Source: Parasponia andersonii (lineage: Eukaryota > Streptophyta > Magnoliopsida > Rosales > Cannabaceae). From it: 64,000 bases of DNA. The stretch spans positions 294,305-358,304 of the forward strand of contig JXTB01000321.1 in the NCBI GenBank assembly GCA_002914805.1, written 5' to 3'. Below the pieces are notes generated by a model. The model ran no database searches, had not been told where the DNA came from, and was given only the letters and a program-made list of their open reading frames with translations. Of this stretch, positions 16,205 through 28,374 are shown one piece after another. Position 1 is the first letter of the stretch; each line of letters opens with the position of its first letter. The position numbers and the translations under genes are program-made.

Positions 16205-19200
16205 TCAATTTAGGGTTTTCAAAATTCAAACCAATCAAATTAAATCGATTAATCCGACCGTTAAAGATTGGATGTCTAATTAAAATTATAGTGGATAGAT
16301 AATTATGAAAATTAATTGAATTAGTTCAGTTGACAGAATATAATTATATGTATATTTTTTTACTTTGTTTTTCTATTCAAAGTAAAATAATATTTAGGAA
16401 AATTCAAGTGGAGAGGGATTTAAATCCCTCCTATTTGTATAAATATTTCAGCTGTTAGATTGTATTGATAATTTGACGTGAATCACTTCGTTTGTGATAG
16501 TATGCTTTGCACTGAAGTGTATCTTTTTTCTTTTCTTTTTTTTTTTCTATTTTAAATTCCATTTCTCTACCAAAGCATTACTTATATGGTTGATCAACTC
16601 TCTTTGTTTTTTCAATCAATTAGAAAAATAATAATAAAAAAAAAAAGTTAATTACAAGCTCTTACGGAAATTTGACCCCATTAAATATGCCCTTTAGTCA
16701 CTAATCTCATTCTTTTTAGTCGCTGATAAACTTGAGTGTTGTAGGTTTTGCCTGTTCGATGATGTTTGGTAAGAAAGGCAAATTATGCAGTTAATCATTT
16801 TCCTTGTAGTTTTTATTTTTGTTAAATATTATCGTTTGATATTGGGTTTACCAGAAATTATGAGTTTCAGTTAAAAAAAAAAAAAAGAAAATCGGTAATA
16901 TAATTAAATGATTTAATTGCAGAAAGTGAGGAGTATACTAAGGAATCTGAATTTACGATATTATTCTCCTTAATTTGATTGTGTAAAAAGAAGATTTGGC
17001 CATCCATCTCTTTTTAATACAGTAATACTCCTCTTCGAACTTGTTTGGGCTTTTCCTGGGGTGGAATGGTTCCAAGAGCCCAAGATCCATCGTTTTCATT
17101 AGTCTTAGAGGAATGGGCTTCCAACATTTTTACTTGTAAAAACTCAAAAAAAAAAAATATATATATATATATACAAAAACACAGAAGTCAAGCTTTTCAA
17201 AATTTCCTACCACTTTTATTAGAAACATATCACTTAAAAAAAATCTTAAAACATACTATTTTTAATATAGTTACTGATTATCAGTTATATACTAGTTATA
17301 AATACTTTTAGTTATTAGTAAAGTTACTAGTTATCAATTTCTGGAAGCTGATTACTATTTTTAAAAAAAGTATTTTTAAATATTTTTTAAAAAAAGTGAT
17401 ATTTTTCTAATAAAAATCATACCACACCTTAAAAAAAAATGTTAACCACCGTTTCTTTCAATTTTTTTTTTTTCGGAAAAAAACTGTTTAATGTCTTATT
17501 TCCCCTAGAGGAATTTATTGGCATCGAAATCAAAGTTTGGTCCCATTGAATCTCCATTTCTTCGCAGCTTTTTTTCTTCTTCTGTTGAATGCAAATCATG
17601 AGATATATTGAAGATGAATATGAGGAGATCACAATTGCGTGCTATAGGGTATACCTTTATTCTATTGACTTTTTATTTTATCTTGATCAGACGGCTTACT
17701 CCTCCTACAATAGAATTCTTCTAATATTTATATTCGCGATGTCACATATATATATATACTATTATATAACCTCTTTTTTATTTCTCAAAAAAAAAAACCT
17801 AAAAATGAACCAAAAATTCCCAAAAAAATCATGCTGCATTTGATGCTCTCATACAGTGTCGTCTTAATTCCCTCATCTAATCCGCTATGTCGTTTGTCCG
17901 ACATTTTCAACATCATTGTCGATGGTCCAGATATAAAAGCTACTCGGGTTTGCATAATTTTGAGGTCTGGTCATCGAGTGGTTCTAATGCGACAAGGGAG
18001 ATTAATAGTGAGGCATGGCTCGAGATTGATTATTGGTGGTGGTGGTGGTGGTGGTGGTGGTGGGAGGAAGGGGAGTAGTAGTTTAGCAGAAGAAAAAAAC
18101 GGTCAATATGGTTAAAAGAGAGATCATTACCTTTTGCCTTAATTAGCGGAAATATACTGAAATTCATTAAAATGAAAATGAAAATAATATGCACTTCTGA
18201 ATTTCCTAAAAAAATAAAATAAATTAAGAAGAAGACAGGTCTGATAATAAATAATAAAAAAAAAACTCATATATAATTGAACGTTGTTGCTTCTAACAAG
18301 CACACTTAACCATGAATAAAGAAAAATAAAAAGATATGATTTGAAGGGATAAAATTCATCTTCTTCCCATAATAAGTAAATTATCTCAACAATAGTAAGA
18401 AACATAACTTTATAAACAAGTCAGCTCTATGCGATTGCAGCTTCAGTGTTGCACAAAAAGAGATTAATAATTATAATTTCAGACTTCAGAATTTTCTCTA
18501 ATGCATCTTTGTTTCATTTGGGGATGAAAAGAGAGATAGTCAAACTCAAAGGAATATTAATTAATACACAAATTGAAGACCTTCAACGGAAAGAAGATTA
18601 TATAATTCAGAGAAATAATATTGTACTTATAAGTGTCCGATAAGTTTTGTCACATAAAGCATCTCGGTTGTCGGGTAATAATATAATAGCTTGAAAAAAA
18701 ATGAGATTAAACAGTATCACATGGCCTAAAAAAAGAGAATGTTACCTAAACTCTCTCTATATATATATATATAAGGAATTAGTACTTAGAGGTATTTTCT
18801 TTTATTCACTGTCTATTAGTATAATAAGTATTTATTTTTATTCATTATAGTCAAGTATAATAATTTTGATTATTAGATTTTAATACAGTAGTTACAAATA
18901 TAAATATTATTATTTAATTGATATAAGAACTTCTTTAGATTGAAATCTAAGGATCAAAATTAATGTAATATCAATATTGAATAAAAAAACATCTATTATA
19001 CTAGCTCCTATATATATATATTTGTATTTTTATACTTAAAAATTTTTTAAATTGGTTAATGATTTTTAAAATTTATCAACATTATTTAACGTCTTATATT
19101 GTATTTTTGGATTGGATAATGTTACCAAAGTTTTAATACTAACATATGTGGTATGTAATTTGTCACTACTTAATTGGTGATAATATTTAATTTATTTATG

Positions 19201-20490
19201 GTAAGTTTTAACACACTAATTAAATAATGACAACTTACAAATCACGTATGTTGATAAAAAAATTTGGTACAAAAATTTAGATATATAATATTATCTTTTT
19301 TTGATTATAAGGTCCAATCTTGGTATTTAATCGATTTTCATTACTCTTTATTTTCGAGTATTTTAAAATAAAGTTTAAAGTAGGTTATAAGATTATATAT
19401 TAGAAAAAAGCCAACAAATTAATAGGGCCAAACTTGAAACAAAAAATTGATTATCAAAATCAAACTAATACAATTACTGATTGGTATCAGATTAGACGAC
19501 TAATTCCCAAAACCAACACAAGGTTATTGATTGGATTGAGTGGAATATGACCAAAATAGGTTGAATTTCAATCCATTAGCACCCATATTCAATATAAACT
19601 CAACTGATTAGCGCCTATATTCAGTAGAGTCCTTAAATTATTTCTTTTTGATATAATTTGTCACCATGTTTAACATTTTTGCTCAAGTGAAGCGAGAAAA
19701 GAAATAATATTAAATATTTGTGTCAAATATTTAGAGAAAATAATTGATGAAGATATATAGAAATATTTTACTCAAAAAAGGGCAATACTTTTAAACAAAT
19801 TATCGAAGGTTTCTATTTCTTATTGATTTTTTTCAAAACAATGTCGGTGCGTGTAAAGTTATCTCCCTTTTGTGTTTTTATTGTCCAATTGAACTTAATA
19901 ACTTTTATAAAGCTTTGAGTTTTGATTTTCGATTTGTTCCCAATAGTAATTATTTTTGAGAAAATAACATTTTCTCTTTCGGTTCATTTAATCAATAACC
20001 ACAAACAAAAATTGTTCTTGATGATTAAGGAAGAAAAAACTACGAATATGAAACGTCTTGCAAAATTTTCTGCCAATAATCATAAAACTTTCAAATGATA
20101 AATGATCCTATTGGTCCTTAATTATAGGAAAAAAAAATATCTCTTTAGTCCTTAAACACTAGGAAAAAAGATTGTTTTGAGGTAAACATAATTATAATAA
20201 GATCAATAAAGTTCTTATTATTATTAGATTAAGTTGAATAAAATTAGAGTCGAAGCATGAAAAAAATATAAGAGATTTTAGGGTTAGAGGCCAGTAAAGA
20301 ATTAGGGTATTTACCCTGAATTCCTTTAGGAGTTTCTAGAAGAAGAATTACATGCACAAAATAAAAAAGAATTGTTACTATTTGCATGCAGAAATATTAA
20401 CTCCTAAATCGAGCTGTTTGCTACCTTCAGCACATGGTTTTTAGATGAAACTGCTGAGATGCACCAACTGAAAGGTTTCCTAAACCATAT
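16205..20490. other. AT-rich intergenic DNA, no gene seen
   Basis: Holds homopolymers, short TA runs (17158-17172, 17747-17758, 18759-18773, 19011-19021) and a (GGT)n run at 18031-18061. Open frames are short, low-complexity and without recognisable domains. Confidence 0.5.
18031..18061 (+). repeat. (GGT)n trinucleotide microsatellite
   Basis: About ten consecutive GGT units, which create spurious poly-Gly and poly-Trp frames. Confidence 0.9.
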
Positions 20491-20642
20491 TTTGGAAAAG
20501 TGTTTTCTTGTGTTTCTAAAGTAGTTTTGCACCTAACTTCGGCTAATCTCCATTGCAATTCCATGGTATTAAAGCAATGGAGATTGGCCAAAGTTAGGTG
20601 CAAAACTACTTTAGAAACACAAAAAAATACTTTTCTTCCAAG
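20491..20642. repeat. Near-perfect 65-bp inverted repeat with 17-base loop
   Basis: The left arm 20492-20556 and right arm 20574-20642 are almost exact reverse complements, separated by a loop of about 17 bases (20557-20573). In the core, TTGCACCTAACTT on the left returns as AAGTTAGGTGCAA on the right. Only a few mismatches or small indels are visible. Transcribed, it would fold into a miRNA-like or siRNA-producing hairpin. It could equally be a foldback MITE. Confidence 0.75.
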
Positions 20643-23600
20643 TGGGATGAAAGTTCTTCCTTCTCTTCTTCAAAAATCCCTTATCCCCCACTATAAGCTA
20701 AGATTGGTCACTAAGTCTTGCATACCTGTTAATAGAAAGGAAAGTTCTACACAATAAAAAAGACAATTCTATACTTTTTACCATTATTATCAACCATCAT
20801 TCTCTCTGCCATTCTTGTATCTAGCCACTGCAATGGCTAGAACTCACTATTTTCTTCACTTTTCCCGCACCTAGTATATCATAATCGAAAATCTAAAGCC
20901 GTGACTTTCATTAATTGTAAGTGAAAATATAATAAAATATTAATTTTACAAAATTTAAGAGAAAACAGATATTAAATAATTTTGTTTTGATCCTCAAATC
21001 ATTATAAATTCCTTATTCATTAAAACACTTACTAGTTTTAATTCATAAAGGAAATACTCATCAAAGTTAAAGAATTTTTTTTTAAACCTTGTTGAGAAGT
21101 TATAAACTATGGTAAATTAAGTTTAATTGAAATATTAAGTTCAATATCCAAATGTGTTACATAAAATCACTTATTGTTTTAAATACTCAATTTAATAACA
21201 AAATCATCCTCATATATCCATTTACTAATCTAACTGAACAAGAAAAGAATGATAACAAAATACGAACACCTACTAGAGATTTAGAGTAGAACAATCTGTA
21301 TAAGTTATGCTACTCATCTGACCACCGAGATTACTATCTTAATTAGACATACACCTGAAAGTGGGAGAAGTAAGGGAGGATGAGCATTCACGTGCTTAGT
21401 AGAAATTCAATTACCTTTTTGAATGGATGCAATTTTATCAAACCTGCATAGTTAATATATTTTTCAAAATCCATTTATAAATTAAGTTTATAAAATAATT
21501 AGTATCTAGAATAATTATGTATTCAAAACCAAAATCAAATCCACACAATTATACATATCATAAATCAACCATATATATGAGTTAGCTCTCATCCTCCCAT
21601 CACGGCCCTCTAATACCTCTGTAGTAGAGGTACGCAGTATCTTGACTATGTCAGCCAAAAACCTACGTAGGGGCCTAAGTTTTTCATCTAACACTGCAAC
21701 AATTCGCTAACGATCTAAACTACCATGATATAATAATGGAACCCAAATATATGATCCTATGGTATGTACAACATATAACAATTCGCAATAACTATGTTTC
21801 CATGAATCAAATCATGTCTTAAAATCCATCTTGGTATTATTCTAGGATTCACTGTGACATGGGATACATACCACTATTTTACCCCATAATCACAATATAA
21901 AATTATGTAAGATAATCCACACAGTCCAATCCCACTATAATCCAACAATTTTCAATAATTTGTTAAACTATCGTGAAATTACGATTTTTCATAAATAAGT
22001 TTTAATACAATTATAAATCAAATAGATATAAAATCAGGTAATTAAACTCCTACCTCAATATGGTAATAATACCAAGCCAACGACACTCGAAGAAACTCAT
22101 ATTGGTCACTTGGGTATTCGAATAGTAGTTTCCGGATCTTAGTAAGTCTATTTGAAAAAGTGACTTTTCCACCGGAACCTTAAATGGAGAAATGGAGGTC
22201 ACCAATGAATTCAAAGTACTTTGAAATGCTACGTTAGACATATACCTTGTCAAAACGGGTCCCAGTGCGAGACCGTACTGTGACATGCAAAACGGTATAA
22301 TTTTGTGCCACGAAATTCTAATTTTCGTGCTACTACGAAATATAATCACATTTTATATAAAAATCCATGTCTCAACTTGACTAGTCTAAATTCGAAGTCA
22401 GAACTCAGTTTCGAGATCCCGATCATAAGTTATGCTCAAAACTCGAGAATTACATAAATACCACCTTTCAAAGGAATTTAGAAAAATCTCATTTTTGTTG
22501 ATTATTTGCAAAATACCACTTTTCTAAAATATTTAGAAAATATTATTATTACAGAATTATTTAGAAAATATCACTTTTGAAAATAACTTGAAAAAGTATC
22601 AACTTCACTGTTTAATTGTTAAAATATCATTTTTGTAATAATATTTCGGAAATTAACAGTTTTCTAATATCAGGCTAAGGCCCAAATATGAATAGTAACA
22701 GATTCTAGTCCAACACTATTTACTTTGCAAAAATATCATTTTTCGCTCTAAATTAGAAAAATACCATATTTTTATTTAAAAGTTACTGCACTATCGGATA
22801 CTGTTTTTACTTCTACCAACTGTAATTATTCATGATTTTTAACCCTTTTACACTCTATATATTTATCTCGGATAAAATAATTACCTAACTAAAAATTTAC
22901 AAAAATATCATTTTTTTACATAATTGGTAAAAACGGTAAAGATGGTAAAAACTTACTAGAAATTAATCTTGACGTGCAACCACTTGGAGGTAGTCGGGAC
23001 GATGAAAGAAGACCACACAAGCTGGACGTATTGAAAAAGGAGGTTAGATGTCGGGCTAGTGGCTGGAAAATCTCGTCTGAGACGGAATCTTCGTAAGGTT
23101 ATTGCGACTTCATCTGATATCAAACGAGACAAGACTAATGGCGTTAGCTTCATCTTCGACAGACCTTCGATATTGACTAATGCGTCATCAGAGCTAGGTG
23201 GCAATGGCAGCGCGATGGAGCTCCAACAAAAATTGTTGTTTTCATTCTTCTACTAAGCCTCTCTTTAAAGAATTTGGGCTTTTGAAGCCCTTTCAAGTGA
23301 AAATAAAAAAAATAGGCACCGTTTGTAATTGAATAAAATATTCTTGATATTTTAAATATTTAATTCCAGAAATCAAATATTACAAGTTTGTCATTCTTTG
23401 TAAAATGTCCAAATTACTTTTAAAAATTCAGTTTTTACACAGTAGGCTCACTTAGGTCTATGGTTCTAGTCTAGAATCACCATTCTAGTGGTATTTGCAC
23501 ACTAGCAACTATCTTTTTCCTTTGTTGGATACACGATCAACCATTATTTCTACATAAACAATGACTGATTGTTGACATATTACCACATTCTATAGCCTAG

Positions 23601-24349
23601 AAATCACCCCAATTATCTATGCATTACCTTAGATCGACTCCTTAAACAACATACTAAATTTATAAGGTTTTGTACAAGTTCAAAATCATTTTCCATATAT
23701 GATCAGATCATGATCTTCACGTACATAGCTTCATTTTTTTAGCCAAACCATCATCACATCACACATTCATGCACTCGTACATGCATCCCAAGTTAGTACT
23801 TTTATCTTAAAAAACTTTACAAGGGCAACGCCATCTAAATACTCCAACCCTTACATTCTTGGTAATTCTTGTACCAAAAGGCAGCATAGTAATAATAATA
23901 ATGCAAAGCTGATCTCTTATATTCTCGTATTTTCGAGCTTTTTTTTTTCAGTATCATTTACTTTCAGCATTCCAGTAATCCGGTCCACTTTATATTTCAG
24001 TACATTTGTTTTCAGTTATTTACATTCCAATCCTTTAATTTCTATTATTTATTTTTAATACATTTAATATGAGCAATTTATATTTTGGCACCACTGATTC
24101 CAGTTAGGTGGTTCTTTCTATTTTCAGTTATCGTTTCAGCTTGAACATATATATATATATATATATAACTTAACTACCTAGATAATATTTCTACCTCTAA
24201 TTTACCCTAACTAGTAAAATACGAGTAATCTTTAAAATTCAGGGGTCGAAAACTACCACGTACAAAAGTTATATTTTCGTCCTTATCATTATATATATAT
24301 ATATGTGTGTGTGTGTGCACTATATAAAAGATATATATTTTTTTTTTTA

Positions 24350-24422
<73 letters not shown>

Positions 24423-24425
24423 CAG
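20643..24425. other. Intergenic repeat-like DNA, no gene seen
   Basis: Between about 22440 and 22920 a loose motif (AAAATATCAYTTTT followed by TTTAGAAAAT) recurs several times. A short - strand frame at 22956-23204 has no domain I can name and may be a retroelement remnant. The rest is AT-rich, with (TA)n near 24149-24166, 24291-24304 and 24354-24419. Confidence 0.45.
24354..24419. repeat. (TA)n microsatellite
   Basis: A long uninterrupted TA run, with a shorter TA/TG run just upstream at 24291-24317. Confidence 0.9.
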
Positions 24426-24489
24426 TGCGGGTGCGTGCCAAGAGTTTGAAGGTTTTTTATATTTTTGTCCTTTTCGTCGTTATATGTAT

Positions 24490-24718
24490 AGGGCACCGTA
24501 TTATTTTTGTGCATAAGAATTATTTTGACTAATAAAAATTATTTATGTATATTTTTTATAATAAAAAATAAGAAAAATAAATAATATTAATGATGCATGT
24601 TTTTTTATACACTTCATTATAATCATTAGATCACTAATCATTAGATCATTATTAGATAATAATTTAACGACTAAATAAAAATATATCTATTTAAAAAAAA
24701 TACTTTTTAAATTAGTAT
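24490..24718. mobile_element. Diverged second copy of the DRP1C-intron MITE family
   Basis: The reverse complement of about 24585-24650 (TATAATGAAGTGTATAAAAA, then CATGCATCATTAAT) matches the core of the element at 10578-10822 (TATAATGAAGTGCATGAAAA, then CGTGCATCATTAAT). The left end shares GGGCACC with the first copy's terminus. It too is flanked by TA-rich DNA. The terminal repeats are heavily eroded. Confidence 0.5.
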
Positions 24719-24752
24719 GTATATATATATATACATAGCGTATGTGTACATA

Positions 24753-24780
24753 CTAGTATGGGCGCGTGGCCTGGCACGTG
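24753..24780 (-). other. Second Helitron-like 3' terminus
   Basis: Read on the - strand it ends in CGCCCATACTAG followed by T, preceded by a GC-rich potential hairpin (CACGTG ... CGCGTG). That layout matches plant Helitron 3' ends (hairpin, about 10 bases, CTRR, host T). It lies only 64 bases from the main terminus, so it probably belongs to an older Helitron. Confidence 0.45.
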
Positions 24781-24816
24781 TTTGATGTGCTTCTTCAGTG
24801 TTTCTTTTACTATTAA

Positions 24817-24844
24817 CTAGGTGGTGGCACGTGCTTCGCACATG
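24817..24844 (-). other. Helitron 3' terminus: hairpin plus CTAG
   Basis: On the - strand a 7-bp stem (CATGTGC / GCACGTG, one G-T pair) with a GAA loop is followed after 7 bases by CTAG and a host T. That is the textbook Helitron 3' end. Confidence 0.8.
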
Positions 24845-25032
24845 CGTGGACACACATGAAACTATATTTAACAATTTTGTATTTTTATCTTATTATTATT
24901 ATTATTATTATTATTATAGGGGGATAGATTTTCATGGCATTAGGTTATATAAATATTCTATATATGAATGAATAACAGTGCAAAGTAAAAAATAAAAATA
25001 GAATAAAAAAAAAATTTTTTGCTGCGATTATT

Positions 25033-27359
25033 CTAAGATGTTTTCCGATAGACAATTTTTTCTTTTTTGTCAGGCAATTTGAAAAAAGATTTAAAGGAAG
25101 CCTTCTCAATGGCCTGAAAGAAAATATTAGAGAGTCAAAGAAAGATAAAGATGAGACTTTATTCAATACAAATGTAATAATGAATGAATACAAGTAAAAT
25201 GAATCCAATTGTGTTCAATGACTTAATACAGATGCATTTTTCTATTTTTATTTTTGTTAAAATTTATAAGATAGTCAGTTTCAGTACCTTTGAGCTAAGT
25301 TCTTTTAAGTTGGTTGCAGAGCATGAGATTAACTTTTCAGCAACAATACCAAAGACAACAGCAGATAATGTTCCAGTTGAATCGCGTAATTCTACTTCAA
25401 TTTTTGCCCTATAATCAAAGGATAGTTTTAAAAAATAAACAAAGCACAATGTTTACAAATAGTACATTGAATCAAACAAGGGCATGTACTGAAATATGAT
25501 TACCTTGGGATAGCTTTTGTTTGAGGACTCTTACAGAAAAGGCATTCAAATGATTCGCCAAATTTATAACCAGTGGTTCTGTTGCACTTTTCACAAGACA
25601 TATACCAAAATGATTGAGTGAAATTAGTGACAGATATAGTTCCTTTAACCCAAAAAGTTGTTCGCTACATTAACATGTAATGATTTGTCATGTTAATTGA
25701 TAGTGGGAATGAATAAGTAAATTTTATGTGAAGAGAAAACTATGTGTAATTATGTTTGTTTATTTAAATCGATATGAACTAACCGTCAGTAGCATGTCAT
25801 TGATGGTTATGATAGGAACAATCTGATCGAGAGAAGGATGTTGCAAAGGAATAGCAGAATCAAGATATTCTTTGGTGTTGATCATGATATCAAGGTGAGA
25901 TGTATTTTCTGTTGTCCTGATATTTGTGCAACATTACAACAGGAAGAATTATTAAATTTATAGATTTTAGAAAATTTGAATAAGGAAGTAACAAAAAATA
26001 AATGAAAATTGTATAGGTAAAGTTAACCATGTTCGCTGTAGCTTTGCAGATTCAAATTGAGGTTCAACGATAAAGCAACTTGATTGTTTTATTGCAATGC
26101 TAATATTTCCTAAAAATTGAAAAAGCATTGATGAACAAAAATTTAGAACAATAAGGAAGAAAATTAAAAATAAGAAAAGAAACATTAATAGAAATTCATT
26201 TGGAATGAAAAGTAAGGAAGTAAATATTAGAGAATAAGTACTTTCATTATACCATTAAATGATAGGACCTTGAGACGGAGGCCAGCAATGATTGGCTTTC
26301 TATGGATAATAGCTAAGATAGTGCTACATTCATTTTCAGCAAAAGTATCCCACATGTTTCAAAGAGTCATCACGTATACATCTAAAGTCTTTAAAAGAGA
26401 TTGTTTAAAAGAATATGAATTCTTATTTCAGTAGATTTTGTTAGATTTGAAAAGAAAAAACAAAAAGAAGGTCACAAAATGACATAAAACAGAGCTAATA
26501 TAGAGTTATAATGATAACAGAATTGATAATATTTTATAACTATATAATGTACATGCAAACATATTAATATAGATAAAGGAAGAATAGAAAGAAGAATTAT
26601 CACAGTTTGTCCTCAAGAATAAGTTCCTGGATAATTGATTCTCCTGAGATTGGTGTTTGAACTTTTCGTTGTGGACGAATATCAATGACAGCGGTTAAAA
26701 CATCTGCAAAAGTAATGATTTCAAATAAGATTAGTGTTTTCCAAGAGTAAAGATTGTCTAATATTGGTTAATTATCAGGTATGTATTAGTAATGGAAGAG
26801 GGAAAAAGAATAATTTGAAAAATACTGATTTATCCATAAAACTTTGAATTTCAGTAAAAGGGGTAAAATTATAGACAGACTGCAAAACATCGTCATGGTT
26901 CTCATAAATTTCTTGCAGTGTTGTTTTGGCATTTATGGTCCAATGAAGCCCGTCATCACGTTGCCTAAATTCTGCTTTGGCATCTTTCACAGTAGCATTG
27001 GAGAGCAAGTATGTTTTTGTCTTTTGGAGTTTGTGCTCGAAAGCTGGAATATTGTTGGAATAAATAGAAGCACGTATTTTAGTCCCCTACGTTAATAAAA
27101 TTGTCATATCAATGATTAAATAAAGGAAGATTATATGTAAATGTAAAACTAATATCATAGTGTAAATATAAAAATCAAATGGTAAATGAGAGGAAGAATG
27201 TAGTACCTCAGGATCAATCAAGAGTAAACCTTGGTGTTTTGTAGGATTTCAGAGAGATGCACGTGGCATCGCTTTCTCAGCAACAATAACATTTGCAATC
27301 CAATCTGTTTCATCCTTTGCTACTTCAGGTATAAGTTTGTACTTTTTTTTTTATCACTG
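25033..27359 (-). pseudogene. RPA70-like single-strand DNA-binding gene carried by the Helitron
   Basis: Nine exons with GT-AG borders can be followed: 27207-27359, 26826-27086, 26604-26703, 26253-~26385, 26028-26109, 25784-25916, 25504-25664, 25288-25408 and 25033-25113. They encode OB-fold modules in RPA70 order (YLLSNATVKDAKAEF; AIIHRKPIIAGLRLKVLSFN) and a C-terminal zinc-ribbon OB fold with CEKC and CLFC pairs in exon 25504-25664, followed by AKIEVELRDSTGTLSAVVFG. RPA coats single-stranded DNA, and plant Helitrons often carry such genes downstream of Rep-helicase. Defects: an in-frame stop in the first exon (after PRASL), and a 9-base insertion with a stop between VMTL and WDTFAE near 26365. 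The true 5' end may include a further exon upstream. Confidence 0.8.
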
Positions 27360-28311
27360 CCAAAAGTAAGAAAAAATTATGAAAAGAAAGAAATTAATAT
27401 TTCTTTTCTTTTTTTCCTTCTTTAGAATGTCTTGGTTTATTGTCAATGTTAGAAATGAAGCTATACCTAGTGACATTTTTTTTTCTATTGAGGTTTAAAA
27501 AAGAATTTCCACTGATTTTTTTTTTTAACTTTCTTTATATAAAATATTCTTCTTAAACTTTTTTTTTTTAAAAAAATAATGTTCTTTCATTTAAATATGA
27601 AGATTGTGAAATCTAATAATACTTAGATGTAGACATAAGTACAAAAATAAGCATATCTAAAGGTACTATGGAGGAAGAAAATGTGCATTTATACCTTAAA
27701 ACAAAAACATGGAAAAGAGAAAGTATATAATTAACTTAAAAGTTTTTTATTGATTAAGAAGCAATCAATGACATAGATACCTTTATGAGCCAGCACCAGT
27801 TTAAGCGTATATATTTTTGCTAAAAGTGAGCACATTTATTTATGAGAAATGAAAGGGAAAAAAGGATATATAAATAGGGAGACACATTTATGAGCACTCC
27901 TTAGAAGGAGACACGTTTCTAAGCAAAAAAAGAAATAAATGGATTTGTTAGAATATAGACATTAATTGTTATGAAAAAAACAGAATTAACTGGCAAAAGG
28001 ACATGTTTACAGGCAAAGAAACAAATGCATTTGCTAAAAGAGAGCAACTTTTTTTTTTCAAAAGAAGAAAAAAAACAAACAAAAGAGGAGGCACTTTCAT
28101 GGCAGTTAGCATCTAATTGTATCGAATATATAGCAGATTTTTTATTGAATTTCAAGCGGAAAAAAACAATCTTCCATCTTTTACTCAAAGAAAGAAACTT
28201 ATAATTAAGAAAGAGAAATGGAAAAAGAAGCTTAAAAATTAGACTATAATTATTAGATAATGAAAAGAAATAGTTAAATTAAAGAAGAAAGTTACTTGGA
28301 ATTTTATATAC

Positions 28312-28374
28312 CTTGAAGGCATGCTGAGTGTTTTGAAAATTGAAATAGGTAGTGCTTTCAGTAGGAAGCTTTGA
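28312..28374 (-). other. Candidate 63-bp exon in the Helitron
   Basis: Bounded on the - strand by a good acceptor (TTCTTTCAG) and donor (GTATAT), and open throughout. It lies between the RPA and helicase genes and could be an RPA 5' exon. The peptide is not diagnostic. Confidence 0.3.

Noticed and set aside
18031..18115. Gly/Trp-rich frames near 18.0 kb
   Set aside because: They arise from the (GGT)n microsatellite.
22956..23256. Possible small gene on either strand near 23.1 kb
   Set aside because: No recognisable domain, no supported introns, and it is surrounded by repeat-like DNA.
24207..24422. Tyr/Ile repeat frame
   Set aside because: It is a translation of a (TA)n run.
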